Assembly: GCA_020853405.1 (NCBI GenBank)
Contig: JADYYZ010000070.1
Location: 1 to 13,985 of the forward strand
Direction: 5' to 3'
Source of the DNA: Acetobacteraceae bacterium
Lineage (GTDB): Bacteria; Pseudomonadota; Alphaproteobacteria; Acetobacterales; Acetobacteraceae
DNA: 13,985 nt
How positions within the stretch are numbered: the stretch's first letter is position 1; each line of letters starts with the position of its first letter. Both the position numbers and the translations under genes were made by a program. The notes below the pieces were generated by a model. It did not search any database and had not been told where the DNA came from. It saw only the letters and a program-made list of their open reading frames with translations. Shown piece after piece: positions 6,909 through 13,872 of this stretch.

Positions 6909-9455
6909 ATGACGCCGAACGATCTGGCGGGCGGATCGGGCGCCCCGCAGCCCTCTGCCGGCGCGACCCCGCCGTTCGACGAGCTGATCGATGCGCAGGG
7001 CCAGGTGCGGCCGCATTGGCGGTCGGTGATCGGCGCCTTCGCCGGCATGCCGCCCGCCGAACTGCTGGCGCGTGCGGCCCGGCTCGACCGCGCGTTCGCC
7101 GACGAAGGCATCTCGACCGCGCTGCCGCACGAGCCGGGCCGGCTGCCGGAACATCTGCCCTGGCGGTGCGACCCGGTGCCGCTGCCGATCACCGCCGACG
7201 AATGGGCGCGGCTGGAGGCCGGGCTGATCCAGCGCGCGCAGGTGATCGAGGCCGTGCTCGAGGATCTCTATGGCCCGCAGCGCCTGCTGGCCGAGGGCGT
7301 GCTGCCGCCGGCATTGGTGTTCGCCAACCCAAACTTCCTGCGCGCCTGCCGTTTCCTGCCGCCGGGCATCAGGCGAATGGGCTTCTATGCCGCCGACCTG
7401 GTGCGCGGCGCCGACGGCGCGTGGCGGGTGCTTGCCGACCGCAGCAACGCGGCCCATGGCGTCGGCTTCGCGCGCGAGAACCGGCGCATGCTGGCGCGCG
7501 TGATGCCGGAAGCGTTTCGCGGCAACCAGGTGCGCCAGCTGCGCCCGTTCTTCGAGGCCTGGGAGGATTTCCTGCGCCGCCAGGCGCCGCCCGGGCGGGG
7601 GCACCCGCGGCTCGTCATCCTGGCAGGTGGCGCGGAGGACCCGTTCTTCGTCGAGCACCTGTTTCTCGCGCGCGAGCTCACCGCCACGCTCACCGAGGCG
7701 TCGGATCTGTCGGCGCGCGGCGAGCGGCTGTACCTGAAGACGCTGCGCGGCCTGGAGCCGGTCGATGTCGTGCTGCGCCAGAATTCCGGCCCCGCCAGCG
7801 ACCCGCTGGAGCTCGACCCGGAAAGCCAGGCCGGGGTGCCGGGGCTTTTGCAGGTGGTGCGCGCGGGCGGCGTCGCGCTCAGCAACGATCCCGGCGCCGG
7901 GCTGCTGGAATCGCCGGCCTTCGCCGCCTATCTCGATCGCGCGGCGCAGCTGCTGCTGGGCGCGCCGCTCGCCCTTCCCTCGGTCGAGACGATCTGGCTG
8001 GGCGAGCCCGATGCGCGCGCCGCCGTGCTCGCCGCGCCCGGAAGCTTCCTGCTTCGCCCTGCCTTCGACGGCGCACGGCCCGCGACCTGGCTTGCCGAAC
8101 TGTCCGATGCCGCGCTGGCCGAGGTGCTGGCCCGGATCGCCGCCGAGCCGGGCGCGTATGCCGCAAGCCGCGCGCTGGTGCCGTCCGGCGCCCCCAGCGT
8201 CACCGACGACGGGCTGGCGCCGAAGCCGGTGGTGCTGCGGTGCTTCCTGGTCGGCAGCGCCAACGGCGGCTACCAGGTGATGCCGGGCGGGCTTGCCCGC
8301 GTGCTCGACGAGGCAGGCAGGCTCGCGGGCGGCCTGCCGCAGCGCGGCATCTCGAAGGATGTATGGGTGCTGAGCCAGGACGGCATCGAGATCGTCGGGC
8401 CGGCCCCGGCACCGGCGCCGGCATTGATGGTGCGGCGCCAGCCGGCCGACCTGCCATCGCGGCTGATCGACAACCTGTTCTGGCTCGGCCGCTATGTCGA
8501 ACGGCTCGAGGAGGGAGCGCGCCTGCTGCGCGCGGCTCTCGCCCGGCTGATGCGGGCACCGATGCTGCCGCGCGACCATGCCCAGCTGCGGGCGCTGGCG
8601 CACTGCATGGCGGACGCGCAGCTGCTCGATGCCGACGCCGCGCTGGCGCCGCCGGGCAGCTCGGCCCTGGCCAACGCGCTGCTGGATTCCTGCCGGGCCG
8701 ACCGGCCGATGCTGCGCCTGTTCGCCGACATCGAGCGGCTGGCGAGCGGCGTGCGCGACCGCATCACCGCCGATATGTGGGCAGGGCTTTCGACCGAGCT
8801 CGGCCAGGCGCGCGACATCGTGCGCGATGCCTGCGAGGGACCGGATTCGCTGCTGGCGGCGACCGCGGCAACGATCCGCTTCTCCACCTACATCTCCGGC
8901 ATGGCGGCCGAGAACATGGTGCGCGGCGGTGCCCGCCTGTTCCTCGATCTCGGCCGGCGCATCGAGCGCGCGAGCGCGGTGGCGCGCGACATCGCGCACG
9001 CGCTCGATGCGCCGCCGCAGCGCATGGAATCGGGGCTGCTGCTGGCGCTGGAACTGGCCGACAGCGCGATCACCTACCGCACCCGCTACCTTGCCGCGCT
9101 GCAGCCGCTGCCGGTGCTCGACCTGGTGCTGGCCGATCCCACCAACCCGCGCGGGCTGGCGTTCCAGTTCCACGCCGCCGCCGAGGCGCTGGGCGAGGCA
9201 GCCCAGGACCGCAACGACCCGCTGGTGCTGGAAGCGCGCATGCTGGGCACGCTGGCCGCCGCCGCCGCCGCCGAGATCCCGCCCGGCCAGCAGGGTGCTG
9301 CCGCCGCGGTGCGCCTGCCCGACATGCTGCGCCGGATCGAGGCGCGCGCCGCCGCCCTTTCCGATGCGATCGGCCGGCGCTATTTCAGCCATGTCGCGCC
9401 GCAGCAGCAGGTCGGCCTGGGCCAGGGGGAAGTGGCGGCGGAGCAGGCGGCATGA
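6909..9455 (+). CDS. Circularly permuted ATP-grasp domain fused to Alpha-E (DUF403) domain
   Basis: This cytoplasmic fusion (848 residues) is the middle gene of the predicted peptide-modification cassette. Residues about 70-480 match the circularly permuted ATP-grasp family (COG2308-like): EWARLEAGLIQRAQ, DLYGPQRLL, GVPGLLQVVRAG, PVVLRCFLVG and the late motif QRGISKDVWVLS. From residue 517 (SRLIDNLFWLGRYVERLE) to about 830 is the all-helical Alpha-E/DUF403 domain, which has no established activity. Several ATP-grasp motifs look unusual: VLADRSNAAHG (174-184) where relatives have VLxDNxxxPSG or VLSDRTQAPSG, and RQNSGPASDPLEL (290-302) where I recall RRxDDDxxDPL. ATP binding may be weakened or lost. 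It starts 12 bases after the amidoligase gene with only a poor Shine-Dalgarno, and its stop overlaps the next start as ATGA. Fusion of these two domains is common in proteobacteria; elsewhere they are separate adjacent genes. Confidence 0.92.
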   Translation: MTPNDLAGGSGAPQPSAGATPPFDELIDAQGQVRPHWRSVIGAFAGMPPAELLARAARLDRAFADEGISTALPHEPGRLPEHLPWRCDPVPLPITADEWARLEAGLIQRAQVIEAVLEDLYGPQRLLAEGVLPPALVFANPNFLRACRFLPPGIRRMGFYAADLVRGADGAWRVLADRSNAAHGVGFARENRRMLARVMPEAFRGNQVRQLRPFFEAWEDFLRRQAPPGRGHPRLVILAGGAEDPFFVEHLFLARELTATLTEASDLSARGERLYLKTLRGLEPVDVVLRQNSGPASDPLELDPESQAGVPGLLQVVRAGGVALSNDPGAGLLESPAFAAYLDRAAQLLLGAPLALPSVETIWLGEPDARAAVLAAPGSFLLRPAFDGARPATWLAELSDAALAEVLARIAAEPGAYAASRALVPSGAPSVTDDGLAPKPVVLRCFLVGSANGGYQVMPGGLARVLDEAGRLAGGLPQRGISKDVWVLSQDGIEIVGPAPAPAPALMVRRQPADLPSRLIDNLFWLGRYVERLEEGARLLRAALARLMRAPMLPRDHAQLRALAHCMADAQLLDADAALAPPGSSALANALLDSCRADRPMLRLFADIERLASGVRDRITADMWAGLSTELGQARDIVRDACEGPDSLLAATAATIRFSTYISGMAAENMVRGGARLFLDLGRRIERASAVARDIAHALDAPPQRMESGLLLALELADSAITYRTRYLAALQPLPVLDLVLADPTNPRGLAFQFHAAAEALGEAAQDRNDPLVLEARMLGTLAAAAAAEIPPGQQGAAAAVRLPDMLRRIEARAAALSDAIGRRYFSHVAPQQQVGLGQGEVAAEQAA

Positions 9456-10321
9456 GCGGCCCGCCGATCAGGTACCGGCTGCGCCACCGCACGACCTATG
9501 CCTATCTGGAGGCGGTCGATCTGGCGACGCATCTGTTGCATCTGTCGCCGCGGGCAGGCCCCCGCCAGCACGTTTCGGCCGCCGAGATCCTGTGCGAACC
9601 GGCGCCCTCGTCGCGCCACGCCGGCACCGACCATTTCGGCAACCTCGCGACCTGGCTGTTCATGGAACGCCCGCACACCAGGCTGGAACTGGTGCTGAAC
9701 GCGCTGGTCGAGGTCAGCGCCCCCGATATCGCGGCCGAGGCCGGCATCGCCTGGGAGGCGCTCGCCGCCGGGGTGCCGTGGGACGTCGCCGAGTTCCTGT
9801 TCGCCAGCCCCCTGGTGCCGCGCTCGCCGGAGGCGGGCGGGTATGCGGCGCCGAGTTTCGCCGCCGGCCGCGATGCGTTCCAGGCGGTGCGCGAGCTCAC
9901 CACGCGCATCCGCCAGGATTTCGCGTTCCGGCCGGGCGTCACCAGCCTTTCGACGCCGGTCGCGGAGGTGCTGGCGCAGAAGGCGGGCGTCTGCCAGGAC
10001 TTTTCCCACCTGATGATCGCCGCCCTTCGCGCCCACGGCGTGCCGGCGCGCTATGTGTCCGGCTACATCCACACCCACCCCAGGCCGGGCGAAGCACGCC
10101 GGCGCGGTGCCGATGTCTCGCACGCCTGGATCGCTGCCTGGCTCGGCCCTGCCATGGGCTGGGTCGAGTTCGATCCCACCAACGACCTGGTCGTCGCCGA
10201 CGAGCATGTCGTGCTCGGCCACGGCCGCGACTATGCCGATATCTCGCCGGTGCGTGGCGTGCTGCTGGGTGGCGGGCAGCATTCCCTGACCGTGGGCGTC
10301 GACCTCGATCTCGCCGACTGA
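9452..10321 (+). CDS. Stand-alone transglutaminase-like cysteine protein (COG1305 type)
   Basis: This protein (289 residues) is predicted to be a transglutaminase-fold peptidase or acyltransferase, the third member of the cassette. Residues 1-80 form the bacterial transglutaminase N-terminal beta domain (RYRLRHRTTYAYLEAV, LHLSPR, DHFGN). The catalytic core follows with Cys181 (KAGVCQDFSH), His224 (VSHAWIAAW) and Asp241 (VEFDPTND), and the family-typical C-terminal GHGRDYADISPVRGV. It has no signal peptide or membrane segment. The start overlaps the preceding stop by four bases (ATGA), with GGAG (9440-9443) eight bases upstream, so it is translationally coupled. It is a distinct paralogue of the transglutaminase domain fused to DUF2126 in the first gene, which suggests two different peptide substrates or successive steps. 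The frame is open far upstream within the previous gene, but only the ATG at 9452 matches family N-termini. Confidence 0.93.
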   Translation: MSGPPIRYRLRHRTTYAYLEAVDLATHLLHLSPRAGPRQHVSAAEILCEPAPSSRHAGTDHFGNLATWLFMERPHTRLELVLNALVEVSAPDIAAEAGIAWEALAAGVPWDVAEFLFASPLVPRSPEAGGYAAPSFAAGRDAFQAVRELTTRIRQDFAFRPGVTSLSTPVAEVLAQKAGVCQDFSHLMIAALRAHGVPARYVSGYIHTHPRPGEARRRGADVSHAWIAAWLGPAMGWVEFDPTNDLVVADEHVVLGHGRDYADISPVRGVLLGGGQHSLTVGVDLDLAD

Positions 10322-10331
10322 CGGCGCCGCC

Positions 10332-11417
10332 GTGACCGCCCAGCTCTCAGTCGTCCTGCCCTGCTTCAACGAGCGGGACAACCTGGCGCCGCTGCTGGCC
10401 CGGCTGGAGACGGTGCTGGCGGGCGTGGCGTGGGAGGCGATCATCGTCGATGACGACTCGCCCGATCGCACCTGGGATGCGGCCAAGCGCATCGCGGCGG
10501 CGGATTCCCGGGTGCGGGTGCTGCGCCGGGTCGGGCGGCGCGGCCTTGCCAGCGCGGTGATCGAGGGCATGCTCGCCTCCGCCGCGCCCTATGTCGCGGT
10601 GATGGATGCCGACCTCCAGCACGACGAGGCGCTGCTGCCGGCGATGCTGCGGGCGCTCCGCGAGGACCGGGCCGAGATCATCGTGGGCTCGCGCCATGTC
10701 GGCAGCGGCAGCGTCGGCGAGGGACTTTCCCCGGCAAGGCGGTCGCTTTCCGACCTCGGCACGGCGGCGGCGAACCTGCTGCTGGGGGCACGCGCGATCG
10801 GCGATCCGATGAGCGGCTTCTTCATGCTGCCGCGCGCGCTGGTCGAGGCGGTGGCACCCGAGCTGTCGGCGCAGGGCTTCAAGATCCTGCTCGACCTGCT
10901 GCTCAGCGTGCCGCGCGGCACGCGGGTGCTGGAACTGCCCTACGCTTTCCGCCCGCGCGCGGCCGGGGCAAGCAAGCTCGATGCGCGGGTGCTGCTGGAT
11001 TTCGCCGGCCTGCTGCTCGACAAGAGCTTCGGCTGGGCGGTGCCGCTGCGCTTCATCGCCTTCGCCGCGGTCGGCGTGATCGGCCTTGTCGTGCACATGG
11101 CGGTGCTGGCGCTGGTGCTCGGCGTGGCCGGCTTCGGCGCCGCCCAGTGGACCGCGACGCTGGTCGCGATGACGGCGAACTTCTTCCTCAATAACGCCAT
11201 CACCTATCGCGATGTGAAACTCAGCGGCAGCGGCCTCGTGCGCGGGCTGGTGCTGTTCTATGGCGTGTGCGGGCTGGGCGCGTTCGCCAATGTCGGCATC
11301 GCGCGCGTGCTGTACCAGGATGCGCTGGCCTGGGGGCTGGCGGGTGTGGCCGGGGCGGCGATCAGCGTGGTGTGGAACTACGCGGTCAGCGCCACCCTGG
11401 TCTGGCGGACTCGATGA
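10332..11417 (+). CDS. GT2 glycosyltransferase (DPM1/polyprenyl-phosphate sugar synthase-like) fused to GtrA-like membrane domain
   Basis: This 361-residue protein probably transfers a sugar from a nucleotide donor to polyprenyl phosphate at the cytoplasmic face of the inner membrane. Residues 1-232 are a GT2 domain like dolichol-phosphate mannose synthase: SVVLPCFNERDNL (6-18), IIVDDDSPDRT (37-47), MDADLQHDE (91-99), IVGSRHV and DPMSGFF (158-164). From about residue 238 a GtrA-like domain contributes four hydrophobic helices (roughly 241-264, 268-292, 302-327 and 333-355) with the conserved NFFLNNAITYRD stretch; GtrA proteins are thought to help flip lipid-linked sugars. The start is GTG at 10332, directly before SVVLPCFNE, 10 bases after the transglutaminase stop and without a clear Shine-Dalgarno. 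The stop overlaps the next gene by four bases (ATGA). The sugar is unknown. Confidence 0.92.
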   Translation: MTAQLSVVLPCFNERDNLAPLLARLETVLAGVAWEAIIVDDDSPDRTWDAAKRIAAADSRVRVLRRVGRRGLASAVIEGMLASAAPYVAVMDADLQHDEALLPAMLRALREDRAEIIVGSRHVGSGSVGEGLSPARRSLSDLGTAAANLLLGARAIGDPMSGFFMLPRALVEAVAPELSAQGFKILLDLLLSVPRGTRVLELPYAFRPRAAGASKLDARVLLDFAGLLLDKSFGWAVPLRFIAFAAVGVIGLVVHMAVLALVLGVAGFGAAQWTATLVAMTANFFLNNAITYRDVKLSGSGLVRGLVLFYGVCGLGAFANVGIARVLYQDALAWGLAGVAGAAISVVWNYAVSATLVWRTR

Positions 11418-12823
11418 CGAAGTGGCTGGCAGCGCTCGCCGGGCTGACCGCGCTTCGCCTGCTGGTTGCCGCCGCCGCGCCGCTGGCGCCCGACGAGGCC
11501 TATTACTGGGTATGGTCGCGCGCGTTGGCGCCCGGCTATCTCGACCACCCGCCGATGATCGCGCTCTGGATCGCGGCCGGCACGGCGCTGGCCGGCGACA
11601 GTGCGCTCGGCGTGCGGCTGCTGGGGCCGATCGGCGCGGCGATCGGCAGCGTGATGCTGTTCGACGCCGGCCGGCGGCTGTTCGATGCGCGCGCGGGCCT
11701 CGCCGCCGCGCTGCTGCTGAACGCGACGCTGCTGCTTGGCATCGGCGCGGTGACCGCCACCCCCGACACGCCGCTGCTGCTGTTCTGGACCGCCTCGCTG
11801 TGGGCGGCGGCGCGCGCCGAGGCCGGCGGGGACGGGCGCTGGTGGCTGCTGGTCGGGCTGTTCGCGGGCGGCGCGCTGCTCAGCAAATACACCGCCGCCC
11901 TGCTCGGCATCGGCCTCGTGCTGTGGCTGCTGCTGCACCCCGCGGCGCGGGGCTGGCTCCGCACACCCTGGCCGTGGACGGGAGGCGGGCTTGCGCTGCT
12001 CTGCTTCGCGCCGGTGATCGCCTGGAACGCCGCCCACGGCTGGGCGAGTTTTGCGAAGCAAGGCGGCCGCGCGGCCGACGCCGCGGGCTGGGCGCCGCGC
12101 TACCTTGGCGAGCTGCTGGGATCGCAGCTGGGGCTGGCCACGCCATTGGTGTTCGTGCTGTGCGTCGCCGGCTCCGTGCTCGCCGCGCGACGTCTGCGCG
12201 AGGCGCGCTTCGCGCTGCTGGCGGCACTGATCCTTCCGGGGGCCGTGCTGTTCCTCTGGCAGGCGAGCGGCGATCGCGTGCAGGGCAACTGGCCCGCGAT
12301 CCTCTATCCCGCCGCCGCCCTGGCCGCCGGCGCGCTGGCAGCACCCTGGCAGCGCTGGGTTATGCCGGCGGCGGCCCTCGGCTTCGCGATCACGGGGCTT
12401 GCCTCTCTTCAGGCATCGCTGGCGCCGTTTGCTCTGCCGCGCCGCTACGACCCGACGCTGATCCGCACCGGCGGGTTCGAGGCGCTGGCCGCCGCGATCG
12501 CCGCCCGCGGCCCGGCCTTCGTCGCCGGCGACGATTACGCGCTGATCTCGCGGCTGGCGTTCTCGCTGCCGCCTCGCGTCGCGGTCTATGCGATCGGCGC
12601 GCGCTGGGACCTGTTCGAGCTGCCGCGCGCGGCACCGGCCGGCGAGGGGCTTTTCATCCGCAGTGCGCGCCGCGGCGAAACCCGCCCCGATGGGCTGTTC
12701 GCGGAGATCGGCGATGGCGCGGTCATGGTGCGCGCGCGGGGCGGCATCGAGGCCGAGCGCTATGGCACCTGGCGGGTCACCGCACCCGCGGGCGCCATGG
12801 CGGTGCTGCCAAGGAGGCGCTGA
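11414..12823 (+). CDS. Multi-pass GT39/ArnT-like (GT-C, PMT_2) glycosyltransferase
   Basis: This integral membrane glycosyltransferase (469 residues) is predicted to use a polyprenyl-phosphate-linked sugar on the periplasmic side and attach it to an unknown acceptor. Family signs are the first periplasmic loop APDEAYYW (25-32) with its acidic pair, followed by GYLDHPPMIALW (41-52), then TATPDTPLLLFW (about 114-125) and LLSKYTA (155-161). Hydrophobic helices recur from residue 5 to about 345, giving roughly nine to eleven membrane segments, and a soluble C-terminal domain of about 115 residues follows. The gene overlaps the GT2-GtrA gene by four bases (ATGA), so donor synthase and donor user are co-translated, a familiar pairing in lipid A, O-antigen or teichoic-acid-like decoration. 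It appears to be the last gene of the five-gene run, with a hairpin 23 bases downstream. Confidence 0.9.
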   Translation: MTKWLAALAGLTALRLLVAAAAPLAPDEAYYWVWSRALAPGYLDHPPMIALWIAAGTALAGDSALGVRLLGPIGAAIGSVMLFDAGRRLFDARAGLAAALLLNATLLLGIGAVTATPDTPLLLFWTASLWAAARAEAGGDGRWWLLVGLFAGGALLSKYTAALLGIGLVLWLLLHPAARGWLRTPWPWTGGGLALLCFAPVIAWNAAHGWASFAKQGGRAADAAGWAPRYLGELLGSQLGLATPLVFVLCVAGSVLAARRLREARFALLAALILPGAVLFLWQASGDRVQGNWPAILYPAAALAAGALAAPWQRWVMPAAALGFAITGLASLQASLAPFALPRRYDPTLIRTGGFEALAAAIAARGPAFVAGDDYALISRLAFSLPPRVAVYAIGARWDLFELPRAAPAGEGLFIRSARRGETRPDGLFAEIGDGAVMVRARGGIEAERYGTWRVTAPAGAMAVLPRRR

Positions 12824-12846
12824 AGCCTCATCGCTCCTCATCGGGC

Positions 12847-12867
12847 GCGGTGCGCCTTCCGCACCGC
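12847..12867 (+). terminator. Stem-loop after the five-gene run (weak terminator candidate)
   Basis: GCGGTGCG (12847-12854), a five-base loop and CGCACCGC (12860-12867) form a perfect 8-bp GC-rich stem, 23 bases after the glycosyltransferase stop and 68 bases before the next ATG. There is no T-run after it, so it is not a classic intrinsic terminator. It may slow transcription, protect the 3' end of the mRNA, or mean nothing in DNA this GC-rich. Confidence 0.35.
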
Positions 12868-12920
12868 AGCACGAGGCATCGCGCCATGCGACGGCGGCTT
12901 CCTCTGCCGCGCCCCCGCCA

Positions 12921-12929
12921 TGCTAGGGT
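12921..12929 (+). promoter_or_regulatory. Extended -10-like element just before the HtrA-like gene
   Basis: TGC-TAGGGT ends six bases before the ATG at 12936. If it is a -10 box, transcription would begin at or next to the start codon, giving a leaderless mRNA. A convincing -35 is not visible. The same bases could instead serve as a poor Shine-Dalgarno (AGGGTG, 12925-12930, five bases before the ATG). The 112-base gap from the previous gene favours an independent promoter. Confidence 0.35.
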
Positions 12930-12935
12930 GCTGCC

Positions 12936-13841
12936 ATGAGTGTTGATCCGGTCCTGCGCTCCATCGTCGCCCTGCGCGCCTCGATCCCGGAGGATGCGTT
13001 CACCGCCGCCACGCTGGGCACCCAGCGCGAGGGCAGCGGCGTGGTGATCGACGCCGACGGGATGGTCCTGACCATCGGCTACCTGATCACCGAGGCCGAG
13101 CAGGTGTGGCTCTCCAGCACGCGCGGCCAGGCGGTGCCGGCGCACGTGCTCGGCTACGACCAGGAGACCGGCTTCGGCCTGGTGCAGGCGCTGGGCCGGC
13201 TCGGCCTGCCCTGCATCGAGCTCGGCAGCGCCGCCGAGGCGGCAGTGGGCGACCCCGTGGTGATGGCCGACGGCAACGGCCGCACGGTCGAGGCGAGCAT
13301 CATCGCCAAGCAGGAATTCGCCGGCTACTGGGAGTATCTGCTGGAGGAGGCGATCTTCACCGGGCCGGCGCATCCGTGGTGGGGTGGCGCGGCACTGGTC
13401 GGCATGGATGGCAGGCTGCTCGGGATCGGCTCGCTGCGGCTGGAGATGAGCCGCGGCGAGGACGTGGCCGACATCAACATGGTGGTGCCGATCGACCTGC
13501 TGGCGCCGATCCTCGATGACCTCGTCTCGCGCGGCCGGGTGAACAAGCCGCCGCGGCCGTGGCTCGGGGCCTTCTCGGCCGAGACCGATGGCCGCGTGGT
13601 GGTGATGAGCGTCGCCGAACGCGGCCCGGCGGCGCGGGCGGGCCTCCGGCGCGGCGACGTGATCTCGGAAATCCGCGATGGCGAGGTGGAGAGCCTCGCC
13701 GATTTCTACCGCAAGGTCTGGAGCAGCGGGCCGGCGGGCACCGAGATTCCGATGCGGGTGCTGCGCGACGGGCGCGAGACCTGGCTCCGCATCAAGTCGG
13801 CCGACCGCAACAGTTTTCTCAGAAGGCCGCGATTGCAGTAG
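12936..13841 (+). CDS. HtrA-like pseudoprotease: trypsin-fold domain lacking the catalytic triad, plus PDZ domain
   Basis: This 301-residue protein has the architecture of an S1C/HtrA protease but no visible catalytic site. Residues about 15-195 follow the trypsin-fold pattern: GSGVVIDADGMVLTIGYLIT (33-52) parallels the DegP segment holding the catalytic His, with Tyr49 at that position. LGYDQETGFGLVQ (72-84) parallels KDPRSDIALIQ with Gly79 for Asp, and HPWWGGAAL (146-154) parallels NPGNSGGAL with Gly150 for Ser. A PDZ domain occupies about 208-293 (PWLGAF, GPAARAGLRRGDVISEIRDGE). There is no signal peptide or N-terminal membrane helix, so a cytoplasmic location is likely, unlike ordinary periplasmic HtrA proteins. 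I recall similar inactive-looking proteins in other alphaproteobacteria, which points to a conserved scaffold, chaperone-like or sensing role rather than decay. ATG 12936 is the natural start. The gene stands apart from the operon before it. Confidence 0.85.
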   Translation: MSVDPVLRSIVALRASIPEDAFTAATLGTQREGSGVVIDADGMVLTIGYLITEAEQVWLSSTRGQAVPAHVLGYDQETGFGLVQALGRLGLPCIELGSAAEAAVGDPVVMADGNGRTVEASIIAKQEFAGYWEYLLEEAIFTGPAHPWWGGAALVGMDGRLLGIGSLRLEMSRGEDVADINMVVPIDLLAPILDDLVSRGRVNKPPRPWLGAFSAETDGRVVVMSVAERGPAARAGLRRGDVISEIRDGEVESLADFYRKVWSSGPAGTEIPMRVLRDGRETWLRIKSADRNSFLRRPRLQ

Positions 13842-13853
13842 GCCGGCCGGCCT
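13840..13853. terminator. Perfect 14-base palindrome between convergent genes (possible bidirectional terminator)
   Basis: AGGCCGGCCGGCCT is fully self-complementary and overlaps the stop codon of the HtrA-like gene (TAG at 13839-13841). The convergent minus-strand gene ends at 13873, leaving 31 bases between the two stops. As RNA it could fold with a 5-bp stem and GGCC loop from either strand, but no T-run follows on either side. A terminator role is suggested only by its position. Confidence 0.35.
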
Positions 13854-13872
13854 TGGCTGGTCGCGATCGCAT

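Noticed and set aside
3411..9392. A stop-free minus-strand frame of about 5.98 kb opposite the amidoligase and ATP-grasp genes (nominal 1993 residues).
   Set aside because: Its translation is rich in Arg, Gly, Ala, Gln and His with no recognisable domain, and it lies antisense to two well-supported genes. Long antisense open frames are expected from the codon bias of very GC-rich genes.
7016..9451. Upstream extension of the stand-alone transglutaminase frame, giving a nominal 1101-residue protein.
   Set aside because: It is the shifted frame of the ATP-grasp gene with low-complexity translation; the real protein begins at the coupled ATG at 9452.
12936..13841. Annotating the HtrA-like protein as an active DegP/DegQ serine protease.
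   Set aside because: None of His, Asp and Ser is present at the aligned triad positions and no export signal is visible.
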